Assembly (NCBI RefSeq): GCF_900107535.1
Contig: NZ_FNRA01000010.1
Coordinates: 124,001 to 188,000 of the forward strand
DNA from: Pedobacter hartonius
GTDB taxonomy: Bacteria > Bacteroidota > Bacteroidia > Sphingobacteriales > Sphingobacteriaceae
DNA: 64,000 bases
Direction: 5' to 3'
This document shows, piece by piece, positions 44,944 to 52,700 of the stretch. The position numbers were made by a program, and so were the translations under genes. The notes beneath the pieces were generated by a model. That model ran no database searches and was not told the DNA's origin. It saw nothing but the letters and a program-made list of their open reading frames with translations. The stretch's first letter is position 1, and each line of letters opens with the position of its first letter.

Positions 44944-46206
44944 TTAAGCTATTTCAATTGCGTTAATGATATCTTCGATCATATCTTTGATTGCAAGCGC
45001 TTCTTCATAAGGGAGAAATCCTTCACTACCGATAAAGGTAAAATCCATTTGCCCGCGAAAAGTTGAAGTCACAAATCCAGTAGTTTTTCCCAAAGGGCCA
45101 ACGGCGGACGGGCTGTAAATGGTTTCCACTTCAAAGGCCCCATATTCATGCCTGATATCAATCTTTCCGAGATTGGAAAAGAGGCAGTCATTGCCAGGCT
45201 TACTATATTTAAGGAAATTCATTAAATTTTCCAGGGAAGGATGTGATTCCTCCATTTGCATGATCATTTCATAAGGGTTCAGTACCGCCATTTTTTTTGC
45301 TACATCCTCCTGCATTCTTCGCGCATCACTGATAAAATCGAGATGTTCATTTGCAGATAAGACCATCATCGTCGCAAAAGCGAAAATATTTTCCTCCCTG
45401 ATCTGCGGTATATATTTTCTGATATCCACAGGGCATACAATCTTGTTGTAAAAATTCTCTGTTCTGATCTCCCTGAAAGCAGCCAATACCGTTTTACACA
45501 AAAGTGTGTTAATGGTAGTACCTGTGGTTTTAGATACTTTCAGCAGATGGTCACTTAACTTTTTATCCAGTTTCCAGTTGATCATATAATCCCGCTTCCG
45601 CTCTATCAATTTCTTTTTCAATGGCATTAACCAGAGAATAAGCGAGGTCATCTTTCCGCTTAATTTTGCCTTGATGCGTTTCTTTCTATCCCTGAGTACC
45701 TCCGGAGGTACAATATCCCTGATACTCAGAATAGGGATCTCGCTGCCGATACGGGCATCCCCATCCTCCAGCAACAGCAGTACATCTTCTAAAACGGACA
45801 TCGCCGAACGCCCGTCACAGATGCAGTGATGCATCACCAGGATCAGCTCTGAACACTCTTCTCCACGGACCCATACTACCCGCATCAGCGGTCCCTTCTC
45901 CATATCAAATACGGTAGACCATTCCCTGGTCACCTCCGCCTGCCAGTCCTGGTCTGTAATCCTGGGGATGATCCGCACGAAAATGTCATTTGCTTCATTT
46001 TCATTCACCACAAACCAGGGTATCCTGTCTTTACCGACCTCTACGAAAGCGTTTAAAAAAGGATGTTTTTCCTGTATTCTTTTCAGCGCATGGGACAGAT
46101 TTTCAGCGGGAAATGTGCCTCTGATCTTTATTGGAACAATGACATTAAATGCGGTGTCCCCTTTCCCATAGATCATTCTTTCTAAAAAAAATAGTTTTCT
46201 TTTCAT
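44944..46206 (-). CDS. Condensation-superfamily acyltransferase, copy 1 (PapA/WES-like)
   Basis: A 420-residue paralogue of the following gene, collinear from the first line (KIRGTFPAENLSHALKRIQE against RIRGSLQPAKLNAALSKLQK). Here the motif is the full MHHCICDGRS (His126, His127, Asp131). The VCPVDIRKYIPQIREENIFA block and CLFSNLGKIDIRHEYGAFEV complete the fold. It probably esterifies the glycosylated lipid with an acyl group from ACP or CoA. Unlike every other junction in the cluster it is preceded by a gap (101 bases) that carries the inverted-repeat leader shared with the MdaB-like gene, so the acyltransferase pair may be separately regulated. Confidence 0.85.
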   Translation of the reverse strand: MKRKLFFLERMIYGKGDTAFNVIVPIKIRGTFPAENLSHALKRIQEKHPFLNAFVEVGKDRIPWFVVNENEANDIFVRIIPRITDQDWQAEVTREWSTVFDMEKGPLMRVVWVRGEECSELILVMHHCICDGRSAMSVLEDVLLLLEDGDARIGSEIPILSIRDIVPPEVLRDRKKRIKAKLSGKMTSLILWLMPLKKKLIERKRDYMINWKLDKKLSDHLLKVSKTTGTTINTLLCKTVLAAFREIRTENFYNKIVCPVDIRKYIPQIREENIFAFATMMVLSANEHLDFISDARRMQEDVAKKMAVLNPYEMIMQMEESHPSLENLMNFLKYSKPGNDCLFSNLGKIDIRHEYGAFEVETIYSPSAVGPLGKTTGFVTSTFRGQMDFTFIGSEGFLPYEEALAIKDMIEDIINAIEIA

Positions 46207-46289
46207 CGGTAAATAATTGTCTTTTAATTGTTATAAAGCTTGCATAAGATTTCGTTACTTTTTGTAAGCTGTAATCTTATGCAGGTTTC
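46207..46289 (-). promoter_or_regulatory. Inverted-repeat leader, copy 2 (acyltransferase pair)
   Basis: Read on the minus strand, the 83 bases from GAAACCTGCA to the ATG hold arms TGCATAAGA (46283-46275) and TCTTATGCA (46249-46241), again separated by 25 bases, then AGCTTTATAACAATTAAAAG. It is homologous from end to end with 40258-40339. The compensating change (C/G to T/A in both arms) keeps the pairing. No obvious -7 box precedes it, so it may act on read-through transcription. Confidence 0.75.
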
Positions 46290-46307
46290 ATCGGTAATAA
46301 TTTGGTT

Positions 46308-47510
46308 TTAATTTTGGTTAACGGCTGTTGGCTTACAGGAGAACTCCTCCAGTAGCTCTACGGCCCTGTCGTTCCCTCCGGCAGCAATAAAAGTTGCCCT
46401 GATCCTGACTGAGGCCTCCCGGTATACATTGTTCTCCAGTAATTCGAATACGGCCTTCCTCATCTCTGCAATGCGTAAACGCTTGTAGCGGATCTTAATA
46501 CCGCAGCCTGCATTTTCAATTAGTTTTGCGGTATGAAAATGATCATAGGTAATGGGAATGATCAGCATAGGTAAACCGTTCATAAAGGTGTCATTAACGG
46601 TATTGAAACCTCCATGACAGATCACCGCATCCATTTTTGGCATCAATGCCGCTTGCGGAACAAAACTGCTGACAATAAAATTGTCCGGCCATGACTCAAA
46701 AATAGCAGGATCCGTTGCAGCTACAATCGTTAAAGGGGCATCCGCAAAAGCATCGATCAGCTTTCCGAAAAAGTCCTTCCTGATATCTACCAGCAGTGTT
46801 CCCAGCGAAACAAACACAACAGGATGTACTGCCTTTTCAAGTCTTTCCCAGTCGAACGCCGCCTGATTTGGCCTGCCTTTGACCGGGCCAACAAACTTCA
46901 TATGCGGTAAATGATCCGTCACCCCGGCAAACTCTTTTGATGTAAAAACAATATTCATTTCCCTGGAATGTATCAGGAGCTGATCACTGTACAGCCCAAA
47001 TTCTTCCTGTAAGCCCCTGAACAGTTTTTCATGCCAGGCAAATATCTTAGGGGCACTCTCGGCGGTATTCCCCATAACATCTGGTGGCACCGGCGTGGTA
47101 GTTACGCATGGGATACCCTTCAAATGCGCACAAAGGGCACCGGCAAATGTCACACAGTCATTAATGATCACATCAGGCTGCCAGGTATCCACGGCTTTGG
47201 TCAATCCTTTCATCATGATCCTGGCCATAGGAACATAGGTCTCCTCAAAAGCGATCTTCATGATCTCAGGTGCCGAGCAGTTTGGACCGTCATCCTGGCG
47301 CCGCAGGAGTTGCTGCAGTTTCTCCCCGTAAGGTGCAAGGTCCTGCTCAGGAAAGATATACTCTCCGCCCGGGGGTATATGATCTGCTGCAAGGGGAATG
47401 ATCCCCAGCCACTTTACTTCATGCCCCCTTTCAATTAAACTGGCACCTACACTGAGCGTCGGACTGATGTGCCCAAAGAAAGGAGGCACAACGAATAGAA
47501 ATTTAGACAT
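46308..47510 (-). CDS. UGT-type glycosyltransferase, copy 2
   Basis: A 400-residue GT-B enzyme of family 1. The N-terminal acceptor domain begins KFLFVVPPFFGHISPTLSVG, with the catalytic-type His14. The C-terminal donor domain carries the signature MDAVICHGGFNTVNDTFMNG and LPMLIIPITYDHFHTAK, close to bacterial MGT/CrtX-like enzymes that glycosylate lipophilic aglycones. It overlaps the end of copy 1 by 8 bases. The pair has the same N-terminal organisation (VVPPFFGHISPTL against IVPPLTGHINPTL) and arose by tandem duplication. A second sugar on the same lipid, or alternative donors, would explain keeping both. Confidence 0.87.
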   Translation of the reverse strand: MSKFLFVVPPFFGHISPTLSVGASLIERGHEVKWLGIIPLAADHIPPGGEYIFPEQDLAPYGEKLQQLLRRQDDGPNCSAPEIMKIAFEETYVPMARIMMKGLTKAVDTWQPDVIINDCVTFAGALCAHLKGIPCVTTTPVPPDVMGNTAESAPKIFAWHEKLFRGLQEEFGLYSDQLLIHSREMNIVFTSKEFAGVTDHLPHMKFVGPVKGRPNQAAFDWERLEKAVHPVVFVSLGTLLVDIRKDFFGKLIDAFADAPLTIVAATDPAIFESWPDNFIVSSFVPQAALMPKMDAVICHGGFNTVNDTFMNGLPMLIIPITYDHFHTAKLIENAGCGIKIRYKRLRIAEMRKAVFELLENNVYREASVRIRATFIAAGGNDRAVELLEEFSCKPTAVNQN

Positions 47511-48717
47511 AGTTATTGATTGATGAAGTAGATTTGTCCTGAGTTAAATTAACCAGCAGTTCTGCGGCGGCAGCCGTACCGCCTGCTACGGCAAAAGATG
47601 ACCTGAGCGACATTGCCGCAGTTTTAAAACCGGGATCGTGTAAAACCTCCTGTACGGCTTCCCGCAGGTGCTCCGCTTTGAAACGATTGAAGTTCAGACG
47701 GATACCGGCACCGGTTTTCACTACCCTGCTGGCCACGTGCGACTGATCATAAGCTATCGGGATGACCACCAAAGGAATGCCGTTCGTTAAACTTTCACAT
47801 ACCGTATTGTGCCCTCCGTGGCATACTACAGCATCAAGGTAAGGCAGCACTTCCAGCTGCGGAATATTTAACTGTACAATAAAATTATCCGGCCATTGCT
47901 CAAATAACAAAGGGTCACACACCACAACCACTGTATAGGGCCCGCCGCCAAAGGCTTCGGTCACCTTGCTGAAAAAGCTTTTTTTATGCTCATGGTTAAA
48001 GGTTGTCCCAATGCTCACCAGTATTTTGATACCGCCGGCCGCCTGATGAAGCTTTTGCCAGTCGAACGCCGTTTTCTCATCCCTTTTATGGATCACCGGC
48101 CCCACAAACCCGTAATGATCCGGCAAACGCATTTCACCAAAAAACTCTTTTGAAGTAAAGACCAGGTTGAGCAGCTCAGATGAGGCAACCGATTTTTCAA
48201 GGCTCAGCCCCAGTTCCTTTTGCAGCCCTATGATCTGGTTCTGCTCCCACTCATACACCTTCGGCAGTTCGTCCATGATCTGGATGGCCGCGGGTGCGGT
48301 AACAGCAGTTACATATGGGATATCGTGATGCAGTGCAGCAATAGCTCCGGCAAAGAGCTCATGGTCTGTGATGATCAGATCAGGCCTGAATTCTTCCAGC
48401 CAGCGTGTTATTCCTTTATAACTATGCCTGTTCAGCGGAATCAGCACTTCCTCGTACAGGAACTTGATACTGTCCACACCATATACTATCTTTTTGGTGA
48501 TCACATCCAGGTATTGCCCGCTTTCCTGTTCTTCCCTGTCATTTTCCGTGTACCGGATCAGAAAGAGCTTTCCACCTTTGGGAAGCCTGCTTTCCAATGT
48601 GCTGTCCAGACTGATCCAGCCTACCTCATGCCCTCCTTCGAGCAGGGCAGCGCCTACACCGAGTGTCGGGTTGATATGCCCGGTAAGCGGGGGAACTATA
48701 AATACAAACTTTGCCAT
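47503..48717 (-). CDS. UGT-type glycosyltransferase, copy 1
   Basis: A 404-residue family 1 GT-B glycosyltransferase. Start MAKFVFIVPPLTGHINPTLG (His14 as acceptor-activating base), linker FVGPVIHKRDEKTAFDWQKL, donor-site signature LDAVVCHGGHNTVCESLTNG with IPLVVIPIAYDQSHVASRV. No membrane helix; it is expected to work at the inner face of the membrane on a hydrophobic product. It lies 10 bases after the hydrolase gene, in the same transcript as the synthases. That placement is the main reason to think the polyketide or fatty chain becomes a glycoside. Confidence 0.88.
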   Translation of the reverse strand: MAKFVFIVPPLTGHINPTLGVGAALLEGGHEVGWISLDSTLESRLPKGGKLFLIRYTENDREEQESGQYLDVITKKIVYGVDSIKFLYEEVLIPLNRHSYKGITRWLEEFRPDLIITDHELFAGAIAALHHDIPYVTAVTAPAAIQIMDELPKVYEWEQNQIIGLQKELGLSLEKSVASSELLNLVFTSKEFFGEMRLPDHYGFVGPVIHKRDEKTAFDWQKLHQAAGGIKILVSIGTTFNHEHKKSFFSKVTEAFGGGPYTVVVVCDPLLFEQWPDNFIVQLNIPQLEVLPYLDAVVCHGGHNTVCESLTNGIPLVVIPIAYDQSHVASRVVKTGAGIRLNFNRFKAEHLREAVQEVLHDPGFKTAAMSLRSSFAVAGGTAAAAELLVNLTQDKSTSSINNYV

Positions 48718-48727
48718 ACAATTGCGA

Positions 48728-49495
48728 TTAGGCCTGTGCCAGTTGAGTTCTAAAAAACATTTCCATCATATTTCCAATTCTTTCAGGCTCCTGCAGCGGA
48801 ATGTCATGATCCCCGTTGAGCGCAAACAGTTCCGACTTCCTGATCTTTGCGTTTAGGTTTTCACCCGCTTCCAGACAGGGAGAATGAGCTCCATATAATA
48901 ACAGCGTATCCTGCCCGATCTGTGCGATTTCGGCAGCACCAAAAAAATCCCTTTCCTGAAGCACATCCTTTTTGATCGTAGTTTCATGGAACAGGTGTTC
49001 GTAAAGCCTGTGCTTACGGTCCAGCAGTCTTTTACCCTGCTTCTTTTTGTCAGGCCCGTTGAGATAATTTTCCAGTGATTCCTTGTTATAGGCGTCCATC
49101 ATCAGGCGGGTTTTATCATCATTGGGGTTCGGGGCCTCTATCAGCACCAGCTTTTTCACCTGTTGGGGGAAACGAGCCGCCATTTTTAAGGAGATGAGTC
49201 CGCCGAAACTATACCCGGCCAGGTAAACTGAAGAGATGTTCAGGCGTTCGAGCAAATGCGCGATATCATCAGTGAGGCTATTGAGGTCGTAACCGCTGGT
49301 GATCTTTTCACTCATGCCATGACTTTTTAAATCATACATCACGACATGGAAATGTCTCGCTAAAATCGGAGCAATCCTGAAGTAATAAACCGACAGGTTG
49401 CCCAGCATTCCATGTACAAGCAGTATAGTTTCCGGTGCCCCCCTGTTCAGTTCCTGAATATGCACATCCCGGTTGTTGACCTTAATTATTGGCAT
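48728..49495 (-). CDS. Alpha/beta-hydrolase, possible chain-releasing thioesterase
   Basis: A 255-residue alpha/beta hydrolase: oxyanion region ILLVHGMLGNLSVYYFR, nucleophile elbow YLAGYSFGGLISLKM (Ser96) and a base His in ALNGDHDIPLQEPERIG (His230). The usual acid position (GxxD after strand 6) reads YGAHSPCLEAG, so the Asp is missing or shifted, possibly to the Glu. It overlaps the upstream ACP gene by 10 bases, which ties it to chain release or editing from that ACP. A transacylase or unrelated esterase role is the alternative. Confidence 0.8.
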   Translation of the reverse strand: MPIIKVNNRDVHIQELNRGAPETILLVHGMLGNLSVYYFRIAPILARHFHVVMYDLKSHGMSEKITSGYDLNSLTDDIAHLLERLNISSVYLAGYSFGGLISLKMAARFPQQVKKLVLIEAPNPNDDKTRLMMDAYNKESLENYLNGPDKKKQGKRLLDRKHRLYEHLFHETTIKKDVLQERDFFGAAEIAQIGQDTLLLYGAHSPCLEAGENLNAKIRKSELFALNGDHDIPLQEPERIGNMMEMFFRTQLAQA

Positions 49496-49785
49496 GACTC
49501 AATAAACTTAACGATCATCCCTAATTTGAGCTCGATCAGCTGATCGATATCCATATTGGACAACCACCCGGTGAAATTTATCCTTTCTCCAAAATGTGCT
49601 TTGATTTTCTCTGAAAAAGCAACGATTTCGATACTGTCCATTTCAAGGTCTTTATTGAAAGAGCTCTCCATCGAGATGTCCATTTCTTCTATAAATTCTT
49701 CCCCTATTACTTCTGTAATAAATTGTTTCAGGAGATTAAAGATCTCATTGCTGTTTAGTTTTACTGCGGTTACGATTGTGTCCAT
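49486..49785 (-). CDS. Discrete acyl carrier protein
   Basis: A 99-residue carrier protein. The phosphopantetheine site is in FNKDLEMDSIEIVAFSEKIK (Ser51 in D-S-I). Helix 1 is FNLLKQFITEVIGEEF and the last helices are NMDIDQLIELKLGMIVKFIE. The insert around GERINFTGWLSNMD is somewhat longer than in FAS-type ACPs. It overlaps the second synthase gene by 16 bases and the hydrolase gene by 10, so all three are coupled. It could carry the chain to the glycosyl- or acyltransferases, since the synthase already has two internal ACPs. Confidence 0.88.
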   Translation of the reverse strand: MDTIVTAVKLNSNEIFNLLKQFITEVIGEEFIEEMDISMESSFNKDLEMDSIEIVAFSEKIKAHFGERINFTGWLSNMDIDQLIELKLGMIVKFIESCQ

Positions 49786-52700
49786 CCTATGATATAGTTT
49801 TTATGTTTAATTGTCTGAATGAAAATGTCATTGATTCTAAGCTCCTCGCCTCTGATTCCGGTGATGATGTAAGTTCTGGGATTGCCCTGCAGCCCTTTCC
49901 CTAAATATTTGCCATAGGCTTCTTTAGCTACCCAGAACCGGGTTGCCCATTCATTCTTTTCATAACCGGCCAGAAGCAGCTGTTCACTTTCTGAAAATAC
50001 CAGTTCATAGAAGCCTTCACTGCGCTCTTCAATATGTTCCATGTCAATACCCACCGGCCTGCCATATTGTGCAATGCCTACTGCGTCTGTTCCCTTATGT
50101 GCAATGGAGATCTCGATCCCTTCTGTCATCTCTCCATGCAGATAAGGCTTATGCAGCTCGTTTGAGCGAACCTCAAATTCTATCGGATAATAGGCTTCCT
50201 TTTTTGTTCTGATCAGCAGGTTTTTCACCGCATCCTTTACCGCGATACGGCTGATCATCCATTCCTTTTTCCTGTTTGGAGTCAGGGTTTCGTAATACTT
50301 TTTCTCCTCCTGGCCGAAATAACGCTTCAGCACGAAATTCCAGGAAACCACACGGCTGTACGCCTGGTGAAACATGAAAATTCCCGGCGCGATTTCTTCT
50401 GATAAATAGTTGTTTAAGGGCGACATGGACACGCGCCATAACGGCTCATCGATACCCATCCGCCTGTTCTGCCAGCCTGTTACGGTTGCCCAGATCTGGT
50501 TGTTGCGTTTGATCATGAAATTTGCCGTGGCAAATTCATCGTTCAGTTCGGTCAGCTGGCAGGTACATTCAAAGCTTCCCTGCTGATCGGCAAAGTCAGC
50601 AAAGAACGCGATCTCCTGTATCTTTACCGGAAAAGCAATCCGGTCTTTCGGAAGGGTCAGTTGCAGCCAGAGACCAAACAGCTGGCCGGCATTGTCCAGT
50701 AACGACCCTTTGCCAGTCCCCCCCTCAATCACGCCTGTGATACCCTTGTTCCCTACATCGATGAGTTTTTTTATCCCCTGGTAGGCCTGGCCATGGAACA
50801 TGTGCTCCTCATAGATCTGCGCTGCAGTCCGCTGTATATTCAATGATCTGCCTGTATCAAGATCAGACACTGCCGGATGGGCGCGTTGCCTTGCCAGCAA
50901 GACCTCTGCTTCTGCAAAACGTTCCAGGTTCAGGCGCAGCAGGTGCTCGTTCTTCCATTCCCCTGTTATCGTTTCCTGAAATGGCCGGGTAACGTTCATC
51001 CACTGGAACACTTTGATATTCATGATCTTTTGTACCAGTTCTCCAGCTGCCTGCTCCGCAGCAATCTCTCCAAAGAGTTCGAATATCATGGTCATTGGAA
51101 TTACAGGATCCATATCATCTACACAAGTCCATCCCTGAGGCTGCCGCATCAGGCAATGGTCCATCAGGTAGGGGCTGTTGGCCAATGAAATATCCAGCTT
51201 TTTTGAAAAGGACGCCCTCACGGGAGTGACCGGAACCGGTTGCACAGTACCTATAGCAGGAACAGCGGATTGTCTTTCCCTGTTTTGGAATGCCTGGATC
51301 AATTCTGACTGGATCTCTGCCATTTCCTCCACGTTTTTGTGAAATACCTGCATCAGGGCATGTTCTGCCGATGGCAGTACTGTTTTGCGTAAAGGTTGTC
51401 CTGCAGGGATTGCCAGCTTTTTAAGACCAGGAAAATCATAGATCAGGGGGAGTCCCAGCTGTAACATAATACCTTTCCGGGCAGCCTGTACCGGTTTTTC
51501 ATCGCCCATCAGTTTCATATCCACAGGCCTGCCTTCTGCAAATAATGCTGCAAGCACACGCTGCAGCTGTGCAATACCTGAACGTAGGGGGCTGCTGGAA
51601 GAGATCGTGCTGATGTTCTTTCCGCGTAATGTATCATCAATAAAGCCCGTTAAACCGCCGGAGCCAACTTGTATAAACACCCTGGCTCCTTCAGCGTAGA
51701 GGCGTTCGGTCAGCTCCCGGAAACGTACCGGCTTGATCAGGTGCTCCACATTTAATTTCATGATGGATCCGATATCATCCGGATAAAGTTCCAGTGTGGT
51801 GGCAGACCATAGCGGGAACTGCGCCTTGTTAAACTTCAGCTGGCTCATTCCATCAAGGATAATATCCAGACGTTCTGCAATGAAGGGAGAGTGGAAGCCA
51901 GACTGAAAAGGCAGCACCTGGTGAAAGATCTGCCGGCGTTTTAAAACAGGCAGCAACTCCTCTATCGCGGCATTGCTGCCACAGAGGATCACCTGCTGCG
52001 GACAATTGTCATTGCTAAGGTATAAATGCTCTATGTTGCTGATCAAGGGCTGCAGCTGGTCAATCCCCAGCCCTACAGCAATAAACCTGGAATCCTTTAG
52101 CTCGTAGGTTTCGGGGTTTAACTTACTGAGCAGCTGCAGCACTGACGACTCTTCTACCAGTCCCGAAGATCTTGAGGCCAGCCATTCCCCAAGGCTGTGG
52201 CCGGCTGCCATGTCTGGCCATATCCCCATTTTTTTGAGCGCGGTATCAATAATACTGCTCTTGTTAAATACTTCAAGTGCATCGTTCAGCAGCCCCGCAG
52301 GTCCGGTTATCTTCTCCTGCGGAATGTTGAAATACTCAGCCACACTGTCTGCTTCAGCTCCTGCGAGGCCATCCAGGCCGGGAAATACAAAGGCTATTTT
52401 ACCGCCCTGCTGCAACAGCGGTTCATTAGTAAACCAGATATCCTGCTTATTGCGCCAGGGAGTATTTCTGGATACGATTTTTATTGCTTTTTTTATCCTT
52501 TCAGGGCTGGGGTCAAATACGGCGACCCGGTATTGCCCATCTCCCGGTGTATCTTCAGTATTTTCAAGTGCCGCCATCAGCGCCTCATGACTATGACGGG
52601 CAAGCAGCAATACCTTATCCGTTTTAGCCTGCAGAGGAGTCTGATGCTTTAGCCCTCCGGCCGCATAACTTTCCAGCACGGCATGTGCATTGATACCGCC

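Noticed and set aside
46241..46283. The inverted repeat as an ordinary rho-independent terminator inside the cluster
   Set aside because: The loop is 25 bases, the stem is AT-rich and no T run follows in the direction of transcription; the homologous copy lies in front of a gene, not after one.
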